Positions 52,194 through 60,909 of a DNA stretch of 64,000 bases are shown here, in pieces (the stretch's first letter is position 1; each line of letters opens with the position of its first letter). The DNA lies in the NCBI RefSeq assembly GCF_000192865.1, contig NC_015276.1:1364001-1428000 (forward strand), in the 5' to 3' direction. Position numbers and translations under genes: made by a program. Under the pieces are notes generated by a model that worked only from the letters and a program-made list of their open reading frames with translations, ran no database searches and was not told the origin of the DNA. This stretch comes from Marinomonas mediterranea MMB-1 (GTDB lineage: Bacteria; Pseudomonadota; Gammaproteobacteria; Pseudomonadales; Marinomonadaceae).

Positions 52194-52381
52194 AACAAGG
52201 CTTTCTTAAGCTTTGTGATCTGTTTCCTCTTTTTTCGTTAATAACGTCACAGCTTAGCGACTTCTTTTCTGTCTTGAGTTTTCCTCACATTTCAGCCCAC
52301 CATTTTCATGTCGGATAAACTCTGTTCCCGATACAATGATTGATAGATGATCTTTTCAAATGCATGGTTAATAAGTACTGA

Positions 52382-53158
52382 ATGACAAAATTATTTGTAA
52401 TGGGGATGGGCCCCGGTGATTTAGGATTGGTTGCACCCAATGCGACCAAAGCGCTGGATATCTGTACAGATTGGGTGGCGTATGGCTACTATCTTGAGTT
52501 GTTAGGCGAACTAAGCCAAGGCAAAACCTTCCACGATTTACCGCTAGGTGAAGAGATTGGCCGAGCTCGATTAGCTTTGACTCTGGCGGCAAAGGGGAAG
52601 CCCACTGCTCTTATTTCAAGCGGTGATATCGGCATTTATGCTATGGCGACGTTAGTATTTGAGTTGCTTGATCAACAGCTGCAAGGGAATGAAAACCACC
52701 CCGAGTGGTTAGATGTAGAGATCGAAGTAATCCCTGGAATATCAGCCATGCAGGCCGGTGCTAGCCGAGTAGGCGCATCACTCGGACACGATTTTTGTAC
52801 TGTCTCGTTGAGTGATTTGCTGACTCCTTGGGAAACGATCGACAAACGTATTCACGCGGCAGGTGCGGGTGATTTCGTCATTTCATTTTATAACCCGGTT
52901 TCTAAAAAGCGAGACTGGCAACTTAATCACGCTCGCGATGTTTTGCTTCAATATCGCCCAGCGAATACACCTGTCATGATAGGGCGACAGCTGACTCGAC
53001 CTGACGAAGAGATCACTATTACGACATTAGGTGAACTGGATGCCAACGCGGTGGATATGTTTACCATGGTGACCGTCGGGAACTCTGAATCAAAACACAT
53101 CGTAAATAAAGACCAGCACTGGCTTTACACGCCACGAGGCTATTCAAAAAAGCTTTAG
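52382..53158 (+). CDS. cobJ: Precorrin-3B C17-methyltransferase
   Basis: CobJ/CbiH methylates C17 and drives ring contraction in corrin synthesis. The 258-residue tetrapyrrole methylase has the N-terminal VMGMGPGDLGLVAPNA loop, ALISSGDIGIYAMATLVFEL and VIPGISAMQAGASRVGASLGHDF. The last two are typical of C17 enzymes. FVISFYNPVSKKRDWQL is also characteristic. It begins the second B12 cluster in the window. No B12 riboswitch was recognised upstream (52194-52381). Confidence 0.94.
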   Translation: MTKLFVMGMGPGDLGLVAPNATKALDICTDWVAYGYYLELLGELSQGKTFHDLPLGEEIGRARLALTLAAKGKPTALISSGDIGIYAMATLVFELLDQQLQGNENHPEWLDVEIEVIPGISAMQAGASRVGASLGHDFCTVSLSDLLTPWETIDKRIHAAGAGDFVISFYNPVSKKRDWQLNHARDVLLQYRPANTPVMIGRQLTRPDEEITITTLGELDANAVDMFTMVTVGNSESKHIVNKDQHWLYTPRGYSKKL

Positions 53159-53228
53159 CAGAGTATCAAATTAGGCGTGATGACACGGTACTAATAAGTT
53201 GAGACCAAAGGGTTGAAGAGTAAGTGAT

Positions 53229-54005
53229 ATGAAAGTGTTTTTTATCGGTGCTGGTCCAGGTGATCCAGATTTAATGACGGTGAAGGCCGTCAAGACCATA
53301 GAGCAGTGCCCCATAATTATGTACGCTGGGTCGCTTATTCCTATGCAAGTTATTGACAGCGTTAAGGATAAAGCAGAAGCAATATACGATACAGCGTCTA
53401 TGAATCTTGATGAAACAACTGCTGTCATTGAACAAGCGGCGAGAGAAGGTAAAAGCGTCGCGCGGTTGCAATCGGGTGACCCTGCACTTTACGGTGCAAC
53501 AGGGGAACAGATGAGACGATTGGATGTCCTAAATATTGATTATGAAGTGATCCCTGGTGTGAGTGCCGTTGCAGCATCAGCTGCACTGCTAAAGAAAGAG
53601 TTAACGCTTTCTGGCGTATCACAAACTGTGATCATGACAAGATACGAGGGAAAAACCCCCTTTCCAGAACGAGAGCGTCTTCCTGCGTTGGCTCAAAGTG
53701 GCGCAACGTTAGCCATCCATCTGGGCATTACGCGCATTCATAAAATAGTGGATGAGCTTATTCCACATTATGGTGAAGATTGCCCCGTTGCGGTGTGTTA
53801 TCGGACGAGCTGGCCTGATCAAGATTACGTTACAGGCACATTGAAGGACATTGTTCATAAAGTTCGTGAGAAAAAATTTACGCGCACGAGTCTGATTTTA
53901 GTAGGTCACGTATTAGATACTGAAGATTTTGCCGATTCTTACTTGTATGACAAGAGTCAGGCCCACATATATAGAAAGATTCACAAAAATAAGAGCGAAG
54001 GTTGA
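53229..54005 (+). CDS. cobM: Precorrin-4 C11-methyltransferase
   Basis: CobM/CbiF methylates C11. The 258-residue protein has FIGAGPGDPDLMTVKAVKTI, IMYAGSLIP, ARLQSGDPALYGATGEQMR and VIPGVSAVAASAALLKKELT, the family's order. The final codons overlap the region just before cobW: its TGA is three bases before the cobW ATG, so translation is coupled. Confidence 0.95.
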   Translation: MKVFFIGAGPGDPDLMTVKAVKTIEQCPIIMYAGSLIPMQVIDSVKDKAEAIYDTASMNLDETTAVIEQAAREGKSVARLQSGDPALYGATGEQMRRLDVLNIDYEVIPGVSAVAASAALLKKELTLSGVSQTVIMTRYEGKTPFPERERLPALAQSGATLAIHLGITRIHKIVDELIPHYGEDCPVAVCYRTSWPDQDYVTGTLKDIVHKVREKKFTRTSLILVGHVLDTEDFADSYLYDKSQAHIYRKIHKNKSEG

Positions 54006-54007
54006 TT

Positions 54008-55084
54008 ATGCAACTGAATAAAATCCCAACTACAGTGGTCACAGGCTTTTTAGGCAGTGGTAAAACGACATTACTTTCCAGTGTATTAAAGCAGGCTGCT
54101 GGCAAACGAATCGCCGTTATTGTTAACGAGTTCGGTGAGTTAGACATTGACTCTGATCTGTTACGTAACTGCCCACTGGATTGTGACGACGATCAAGAAG
54201 CGCGCCGCAGTGAAGAAGGCTTCTATGAACTCGCAAATGGCTGTATTTGCTGTACGGTAGAAGAAGAGTTTCTGCCTGTTATGGAGCAGTTGGTTGCTCG
54301 TCGAGATGACATCGACCACATCTTAATTGAAACCAGCGGGTTGGCGTTGCCTAAACCATTAGTTCAAGCATTTAATTGGCCGGGCATTAAAGAGCATTGT
54401 ACGGTCGATGCCGTGATTACGGTGGTAGATGGTCCCGCGGTCGCAGCAGGGCGTTTTGCTCATGATGAAGACAAAGTTCAAGCTCAACGTCTTGCTGATG
54501 AATCATTGGATCACGATCCTAGCCTTCGCGAGCTGTTAGAAGATCAGCTAAGCGCGGCCGATTTGGTGGTAGTGAGTAAAAATGACTTACTTGATGATGG
54601 CGAACGTGAGCGAGTAAAAGACGTCATTAAAAAAGAAGTGCCTGATCAGGTTAAAACGGCTTATATCGAAAATGGTGAGGCGTCTTTAGAGGCGTTGTTA
54701 GGCTTAGACAGCGCGACGGAGTCTCGTATAGAAGACATCCATAACCATCATGATCATCATCACGCGCACGGTCACGAACACGATCACGCTCATGACCACT
54801 TTGACTCATTTGTTTTGACCTTTGGTGAGGTTGACTCAGAGGTTTTAATTGAGACAATTGAAGATCTCGTTGAATCTCGTAATATTTTTCGAGTGAAGGG
54901 GTTTGCAGCCGTTAATGCGAAGCCAATGCGTAAGGTGATTCAAGTGGTGGGTAAGCGAGTTGATAAATACTTCGACCGTTTATGGGCGCCAGAAGAAATT
55001 CGTAAAACGCAACTTGTCTTTATTGGTAAAGGCATTGATAAAGACGACATCGAATTTGCGCTTAACAATGCGTTGAGTGCCTAG
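54008..55084 (+). CDS. cobW: CobW-family G3E GTPase
   Basis: A 358-residue GTPase of the COG0523/CobW group, proposed to deliver cobalt to the cobaltochelatase. Walker A GFLGSGKTTLL (residues about 13-23), the metal-site motif GCICCTVEEEF (CxCC) and the G3/G4 regions are clear. A His-rich loop (HNHHDHHHAHGHEHDHAHDH, about residues 244-263) is followed by the C-terminal CobW domain. A TTG at 54002 is possible, but the ATG at 54008 has GAAGG before it. The TAG stop lies in the CTAG end of a dispersed repeat. Confidence 0.92.
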   Translation: MQLNKIPTTVVTGFLGSGKTTLLSSVLKQAAGKRIAVIVNEFGELDIDSDLLRNCPLDCDDDQEARRSEEGFYELANGCICCTVEEEFLPVMEQLVARRDDIDHILIETSGLALPKPLVQAFNWPGIKEHCTVDAVITVVDGPAVAAGRFAHDEDKVQAQRLADESLDHDPSLRELLEDQLSAADLVVVSKNDLLDDGERERVKDVIKKEVPDQVKTAYIENGEASLEALLGLDSATESRIEDIHNHHDHHHAHGHEHDHAHDHFDSFVLTFGEVDSEVLIETIEDLVESRNIFRVKGFAAVNAKPMRKVIQVVGKRVDKYFDRLWAPEEIRKTQLVFIGKGIDKDDIEFALNNALSA

Positions 55085-55233
55085 GGAAGACCTGAAGAGC
55101 GTGGGCTAAGCTCTCTTTAATTCTTTGTTAACTTTCTTGCCAATATGCTCAATATTGGACGACGAAACTTGCCTGGAATAAAGAAGCGTTATCCACACGC
55201 TGAAGCCACTGGACTTGTTCACACCTTCCCTAG
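55081..55233 (-). repeat. Dispersed repeat, copy D, with terminal inverted repeats
   Basis: The most complete copy, 153 bases, bounded by CTAGGGAAG (55081-55089) and CTTCCCTAG (55225-55233). Inside, read on the minus strand, are GGTGTGAACAAGTCCAGTGG, GTGTGGATAACGCTTCTTTA, the CCAATATTGAGCATATTGG hairpin and GTTAACAAAGAATTAAAGAG. Its first bases provide the TAG stop of cobW. It fills most of the cobW-cobN gap. Confidence 0.8.
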
Positions 55234-55344
55234 TTCGAGATCGCTTTGTTGCTTCATTCAGATCATTAAACATGAACAAATAAAGGTGCATTTATAATAT
55301 GCGCCTTTATTGTTTTTATTGAACAATAAACTTAGAGGCAATTT

Positions 55345-58300
55345 GTGCACCTACTGGCAGCGAAACCTGGTGGCTTTGTTGATGACGAAGGTATTATTGA
55401 CTTAGAACAAGAACCCGCAGAGGTGGTTATCTTAGCGGCAGCTGATAGCGTATTGAGTGCGCTAGGCGGTGCTTTGGATCGACTGCCAGACTTGAACCAC
55501 AGCGTGCGACTTGCCAACTGGATGCAGTTGGCCAAGCCTGCAGCGTACGACTTATATGAGTCTGCCGTATTGGAACACGCCAGCGTTGCTGTTCTGTCAT
55601 TGCTGGGCGGTGTGCACTACTGGCAGTACGGCTTTGATCGTTTAGTCGCTTGGTCCCGTAAGAAAGGAAGGACATTGATTGTCGTTCCTGGAGACGATTC
55701 GCCAGACCCCGAACTTCTCAAAAAATCGACGACTTCTGGACAAAACGCCCATAGAATTTGGCGCTATTTGAGAGAGAGTGGAGCGCAAAATAGCGAGCAG
55801 CTCTTTTACTTTATTGAGTCTGAGTTTTTGGGCGAAGCGCATTTGTGGCGAGAGCCTGTGGTGCTGCCAAATGCCTCTGTTGTCGTCGATGGAGAGGCGG
55901 CCAGTTTTAACAATTGGTGTTCGAAGTACCGCGCGTATTTCTCCTCAAAAGCGTCGGTAACACTGATTATTTTCTATCGTTCTCATTTGCAGAGCGGCAA
56001 TACCAATATTTTTTCTGATCTTGAAGGCATACTGTTAACAGAGCAACAGATACCGTTGTCTATCGCAGTTAATTCCCTCAAAGACGATCAATCTATTGCC
56101 CTGATTGAACGTATTATTGCACGAGTCAATTTCGAGTGCTCTGGATCAAAAGTAAACGTCATTTTGAACACAACAGGCTTTGCAGCAAATCGATTTGGTG
56201 TGCCTGATTTGGCGTCTGAGCCAACCACGTTTGAGTCCAGTTTTGAGTCACCGTTACCCGTACTTCAGCTAATTCTGTCGGGGAGCACAAAAGAGGATTG
56301 GCAAGAGCAGAGTCAAGGGCTACGTAGCCGTGATGTTGCGATGCAAATTGTGTTACCGGAAATGGATGGTCGGATCATTACCCGGGCAGTTAGCTTCAAG
56401 GCCCTTAGTAAGTATCATGATACAGCGCAAATAGACTTAGTAAAGTACGAGTTGGAACGCGAGAGAGCGTCTTTTGTTGCCAAGTTAGCGGCTAAATACG
56501 CTCAGTTATCCATAAAGCAAAGTAGCGAAAAGCGCATAGCCTTGATACTGGCCAATTACCCTACAAAAGACGGCCGTATTGGCAACGGTGTTGGTCTTGA
56601 TACACCTGCTTCTACCGTTAATATCCTCAATAAGATGGCGGATGCGGGTTATTCTGTTGAAAATATTCCTGACAACGGAAATGCACTTATCGAGGCGCTT
56701 TTAGGGGCGGTGACGAATAATCCAAACTCATTGCACGAAAGACGCGTGTGGCAAAGCTTGGCTTTAGACACTTATTTGGATTACTTCTATCAGCTTCCTC
56801 TTGAGTGTCAGCAAGCCGTATGGGATAGATGGGGGCCACCGGAAGACGATCACAAGTGTCGAACGTTGCCGACGGGAGAGCGTCGAATTATGTTAGCGGG
56901 TATTCGGTTGGGGGAGACGTTTATCGGTATTCAACCTGCTCGCGGGTTTAATCTCGATCTGGCGGCGAACTATCACGATCCAGACTTAATACCGCCTCAT
57001 AGTTATCTTGCTTATTATTTTTGGTTACGTCACGTTTATCAAGTCGACGCGATTATCCATGTTGGGAAACATGGGAACTTAGAATGGCTACCGGGCAAGG
57101 GGACAGCATTATCGGAATCGTGCTGGCCAGACATTGCAATGGGACCGATGCCACATTTTTACCCCTTTATTGTTAATGATCCGGGTGAAGGTTCTCAGGC
57201 GAAGCGGCGCACACAGGCAACGATTATTGATCACTTAATGCCGCCAATGACGCGCGCTGAGACTTACGGTGAAATGGCTGAACTGGAAGCCTTGGTGGAT
57301 GAATACTATCAAGCGATGGGAATGGATACGCGTCGAGAAGATTGGCTACGTCAAAGTATCCTTGAGAAAGTTCAAACGACACATTTGCTAGAAGAGCTTT
57401 CTGGCGCGGATGCGACAGATGATGAGTCGGTACTAGAAGGCTTGGATGCATATCTCTGTGATATTAAAGAGTCTCAGATACGTCACGGTTTGCATCGATT
57501 CGGACGTTTGCCAGAGGACGATAAGTTATCAGATACCTTAGTGGCGTTGTTGCGACTGCCGCGAGGAAATAGCACGACATCTCAAGGTATATTGCATTCG
57601 TTGTGCAAAGACTTAGGGATTAAAGAGCACGAATTTGATCCAATGGAAGCCAGTTCGTCGCCTTGGTTGTCTGACAGACCATTGATATTGCTTCAGCAAA
57701 GCACGCAAACATGGCGAACTCACGCGGATGCAAAAGAGCGTTTGGAGCTTCTTGCTAAGACCTTGGTTCATCAATCACTGATTCTAGATCAAGAGGTTGA
57801 CCAAGAGTGTTACCCTGAGACCAGTCAATTACTTCGTCATGCAAAGCTGACTTTGTTCAAGGCGCTCCAGCAGAGTGCTCATGATGAGTTAAATGCGTTG
57901 CTTATAGGGCTACAAGGGGGCTTTGTTCCACCGGGGCCAAGTGGCGCGCCAACACGTGGGAGGCTAGATACGCTGCCCACTGGCCGTAATTTTTTCTCTG
58001 TCGATAACCGCGCTATTCCCTCTCCGGCGGCATGGGCTATTGGTCGAAAGTCCGCAGATGCCTTGGTTTTGAGACACCTTCAGGAGCAGGGGGACTATCC
58101 TTCAAATATCGGTTTGTCTGTGTGGGGAACGTCGACAATGCGCACGGGGGGCGATGATATTGCTCAGGCGTTCGCGCTTATGGGCGTGCGACCTATATGG
58201 GCGGAAGGCTCAAATCGAGTGACGGACTTTGAGGTGGTTTCATGCATGGAGCTTGGGCGGCCTCGTATAGACGTGACGTTGCGTGTTTCTGGTTTTTTCC

Positions 58301-59190
58301 GCGATGCCTTTTCGAATGTTATGAGACTGTATGACGCAGCGGTTCAAGCCATTGCAGAGTATGAAGAGCCTGGCACGGGCAATACCATTCGCAAGAACAT
58401 CGACGAACAATGTGCTCGATTAGAAGCTCAAGGAATAAGTGCAGAGGAAGCGAAACGGCAAGCGAGTTATCGAGTCTTTGGTAGTAAGCCGGGGGCATAT
58501 GGTGCAGGCCTTCAGGGTCTGATCGATGAGCGTTGCTGGGACACGCAAGCGGATCTTGCAGAAGCATACGTTAATTGGGGAGGATATGCCTACGATGGCA
58601 GAGCATCGGGTGGTGTTGAAGCGAAAAGCGCTTTTGTTCAGCGCCTATCGAGTTTGGAGGTGGTTGTTCAAAATCAAGATAATCGTGAACACGATATTTT
58701 AGATTCAGATGACTATTATCAGTTTCAAGGCGGAATGACCAACGCTGTTACTGAGCTAAGTGGCAGTGCGCCAGATATTTATCATAATGATCACTCGAAT
58801 CCGACATCACCAAAAATACGCACCCTAAAAGAAGAGTTAAATCGAGTGGTCCGCAGTCGTGTTCTGAACCCAAAATGGATCTCTTCGATGAGAGAACATG
58901 GTTATAAAGGGGCGTTTGAAATGAGTGCGACGGTCGATTATTTATTCGCTTATGATGCGACGACGGATCTCGTCGCGGATTATCAATATGAGAAAGTGAC
59001 AGAAACGCTTTTGTTGGATTCTACCAATAGAGCGTTTATGGAAGAGAATAATCCTCATGCATTAGAAGAAATGGCGGAACGACTCATGGAAGCGATACAA
59101 CGGGGGATGTGGCAAGATGCTGGTGAATATGAAGAGAAGATCCAGTCGGTTCTGCTTGATTTGGATCAGCAACAGGAGCAGCCTCAATGA
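55345..59190 (+). CDS. cobN: Cobaltochelatase subunit CobN
   Basis: Large subunit of the ATP-dependent chelatase that inserts Co2+ into hydrogenobyrinate a,c-diamide in the late-cobalt (aerobic) route. The 1281-residue length is right. Family strings are ILANYPTKDGRIGNGVGLDTPAS, HSYLAYYFWLRHVYQVDAIIHVGKHGNLEWLPGKG, PFIVNDPGEGSQAKRR and PTGRNFFSVDNRAIPSPAAW. The GTG start at 55345 has AGAGG nearby. No cobS or cobT is here. The ChlI/ChlD fusion at 15.1 kb is the likely ATPase partner. Confidence 0.95.
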   Translation: MHLLAAKPGGFVDDEGIIDLEQEPAEVVILAAADSVLSALGGALDRLPDLNHSVRLANWMQLAKPAAYDLYESAVLEHASVAVLSLLGGVHYWQYGFDRLVAWSRKKGRTLIVVPGDDSPDPELLKKSTTSGQNAHRIWRYLRESGAQNSEQLFYFIESEFLGEAHLWREPVVLPNASVVVDGEAASFNNWCSKYRAYFSSKASVTLIIFYRSHLQSGNTNIFSDLEGILLTEQQIPLSIAVNSLKDDQSIALIERIIARVNFECSGSKVNVILNTTGFAANRFGVPDLASEPTTFESSFESPLPVLQLILSGSTKEDWQEQSQGLRSRDVAMQIVLPEMDGRIITRAVSFKALSKYHDTAQIDLVKYELERERASFVAKLAAKYAQLSIKQSSEKRIALILANYPTKDGRIGNGVGLDTPASTVNILNKMADAGYSVENIPDNGNALIEALLGAVTNNPNSLHERRVWQSLALDTYLDYFYQLPLECQQAVWDRWGPPEDDHKCRTLPTGERRIMLAGIRLGETFIGIQPARGFNLDLAANYHDPDLIPPHSYLAYYFWLRHVYQVDAIIHVGKHGNLEWLPGKGTALSESCWPDIAMGPMPHFYPFIVNDPGEGSQAKRRTQATIIDHLMPPMTRAETYGEMAELEALVDEYYQAMGMDTRREDWLRQSILEKVQTTHLLEELSGADATDDESVLEGLDAYLCDIKESQIRHGLHRFGRLPEDDKLSDTLVALLRLPRGNSTTSQGILHSLCKDLGIKEHEFDPMEASSSPWLSDRPLILLQQSTQTWRTHADAKERLELLAKTLVHQSLILDQEVDQECYPETSQLLRHAKLTLFKALQQSAHDELNALLIGLQGGFVPPGPSGAPTRGRLDTLPTGRNFFSVDNRAIPSPAAWAIGRKSADALVLRHLQEQGDYPSNIGLSVWGTSTMRTGGDDIAQAFALMGVRPIWAEGSNRVTDFEVVSCMELGRPRIDVTLRVSGFFRDAFSNVMRLYDAAVQAIAEYEEPGTGNTIRKNIDEQCARLEAQGISAEEAKRQASYRVFGSKPGAYGAGLQGLIDERCWDTQADLAEAYVNWGGYAYDGRASGGVEAKSAFVQRLSSLEVVVQNQDNREHDILDSDDYYQFQGGMTNAVTELSGSAPDIYHNDHSNPTSPKIRTLKEELNRVVRSRVLNPKWISSMREHGYKGAFEMSATVDYLFAYDATTDLVADYQYEKVTETLLLDSTNRAFMEENNPHALEEMAERLMEAIQRGMWQDAGEYEEKIQSVLLDLDQQQEQPQ

Positions 59191-59311
59191 AAATTGATCA
59201 TTTTCATCTTGTATTGCGTTATCTGCACTTGCAACCCGTTATAATCTTATTACTATCTGCACTCATAAAAACCAGATAATACTTTTACGATATCAAACAA
59301 CGAGACAATGA

Positions 59312-60574
59312 ATGAGTAACGCAACACAAGCCAAAAAAGGCATCATGATTTGCGGCCACGGAAGCCGTGACAAAGACGCGGAGCGTGAATTTGGCTTAGT
59401 GGCCGAAGGGTTAAAAAAGCGTTTTCCTGACTTGCCAGTCGAATATGGCTTTCTAGAGTTTTCAGCCCCTAATATTCACATGGGACTTAATCGTCTGCTG
59501 GAAGAGGGGGTTGATGACATTTACGCAATACCGGGTATGTTGTTTGCGGCAACACACGCAAAGAATGACATTCCTTCTGTGCTGACTACATACGAAGATA
59601 AGAACGCTGGTCTGAGTGTTACATATGGGCGTGAATTGGGCTTGCAAGAAGACATGATCGAGGCTTTTCAGGCCCGTATATATGAATCGCTTGGTATTGA
59701 TCCAAACAATCCACCGGATTCTTTGTATGACACCATGCTGGTTGTTGTGGGAAGAGGAACATCCGATACATCTGCGAACGCAGAAGCGGCTAAATTGACG
59801 CGTATTGTGAATGAGAATATGGGGTTTGGCTGGGCAGATACGGTTTATTCAGGCGTCACTTACCCCTCGGTTGGAGTTGGCTTAGATAAACTCATAAAGC
59901 TTGGTTTTAAGCGAATCGTTGTCGCACCTTATTTCTTATTTACTGGGCGTTTAATTAAGCGTATCCAAGGCTACGTTGACAAAGTGACGCAAGAAAATCC
60001 TAGTATTGAGTTTATTCAAGCGCATTATTTAAGTGATCATGAGCGCGTGATTGATGCCTTCGAAAACCGAGTGAATGAAATCATGGATGGTTCGTTAAGT
60101 CGTCAATCGGAAGAAACATTAATGAGTTCGTTTAAGCGTCGCTTAGCTGCGGGTGAGGTTGATGTGCACCATCATCACGCTGAGTACGTGGATCCTGAGG
60201 ACGACACTCAAGGGCTGTCTGTGTCTGATCATTCACACAGTCACTCGCATGACCATTCCCATGATGACAGTCACTCGCATGACCATTCCCATGATGACAG
60301 TCACTCTCATGATCATTCCCATGATGACAGTCACTCTCATGATCATTCGCACGACCAGCATTCACACAGTCATGGTCATTCCCATAGTCATGGAGAAGGC
60401 CACCACCATCATGGCGTTTACCAGCATATTGGTCACCCAATGGGGCCTCGTACAATGATTGGTGAAAACATTTGTTGCTGTTTTATGGGGCAATTTACAG
60501 CCGATATTCTGGAAGAAGAGAAGCACAGAATTAATGACGATTGCACAAAAACTGCATTTGCTCATAAAAAGTAA
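59312..60574 (+). CDS. cbiX: Sirohydrochlorin cobaltochelatase-like CbiX with His-rich domain
   Basis: A 420-residue protein with two CbiX-type chelatase domains in tandem (residues about 8-125 and 140-260). The first starts GIMICGHGSRDKDAEREF with the catalytic His in CGHGSRD. A His/Ser/Asp-rich region of about 85 residues (starting HHHHAEYVDP) is encoded partly by a 30-bp tandem repeat. The C-terminus has MIGENICCCFMGQF, three adjacent Cys. Long CbiX forms in bacilli also carry a His stretch and a Cys centre. CbiX inserts cobalt early into sirohydrochlorin, yet a late-type CobN is encoded next door. Confidence 0.9.
   Translation: MSNATQAKKGIMICGHGSRDKDAEREFGLVAEGLKKRFPDLPVEYGFLEFSAPNIHMGLNRLLEEGVDDIYAIPGMLFAATHAKNDIPSVLTTYEDKNAGLSVTYGRELGLQEDMIEAFQARIYESLGIDPNNPPDSLYDTMLVVVGRGTSDTSANAEAAKLTRIVNENMGFGWADTVYSGVTYPSVGVGLDKLIKLGFKRIVVAPYFLFTGRLIKRIQGYVDKVTQENPSIEFIQAHYLSDHERVIDAFENRVNEIMDGSLSRQSEETLMSSFKRRLAAGEVDVHHHHAEYVDPEDDTQGLSVSDHSHSHSHDHSHDDSHSHDHSHDDSHSHDHSHDDSHSHDHSHDQHSHSHGHSHSHGEGHHHHGVYQHIGHPMGPRTMIGENICCCFMGQFTADILEEEKHRINDDCTKTAFAHKK
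60241..60360 (+). repeat. 30-bp in-frame tandem repeat in cbiX
   Basis: Four units (60241-60270, 60271-60300, 60301-60330, 60331-60360) encode SHSHDHSHDD repeats. The first two are identical. The third differs only by silent T/C changes, and the fourth also decays at its end. Recent slippage or unequal exchange is likely, so the His count should vary among strains. Confidence 0.9.
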
Positions 60575-60616
60575 TAGCAGGTCTTCATCTCAGTTTTATG
60601 TGGTCTAAATAGGTGT

Positions 60617-60650
60617 AAGGGAGGCTGAATTTAAGCCGCCTCCCTTTTCT
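60617..60650 (+). terminator. Intrinsic terminator of cbiX
   Basis: AAGGGAGGC (60617-60625) pairs with GCCTCCCTT (60638-60646), followed by a T-rich tract (TTTTCTTCTTTTT). It lies 43 bases after the cbiX stop. The rest of the gap to 60909 is T-rich DNA and must hold the promoter of the TRAP genes. Confidence 0.85.
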
Positions 60651-60909
60651 TCTTTTTGCTTTTTTGTAAAAAGTGTGCCAAAAAGTAACACTTTTTCTTT
60701 TCTTTATTCCTTTTTTACTTCCTCCCTTATTTATTATTTTTTCTTAACGTTTTGATTAGTAAGGCTTAATTTTATAATTCTTGTGTGCTCTTTAAAATTG
60801 GTATAAACGTTGCCTGTCTTTAAAAGTTGAATATTCAATTAAATAGTGTTCTAAGGTTTGATTGTTTCACGTCCAAATTTTGATTTGTTCAAACTTTAAG
60901 GAGAGGGTT

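Noticed and set aside
60241..60360. Regular 30-bp repeats as a possible CRISPR array
   Set aside because: Units are contiguous without spacers, in frame, and encode His-rich repeats inside cbiX.
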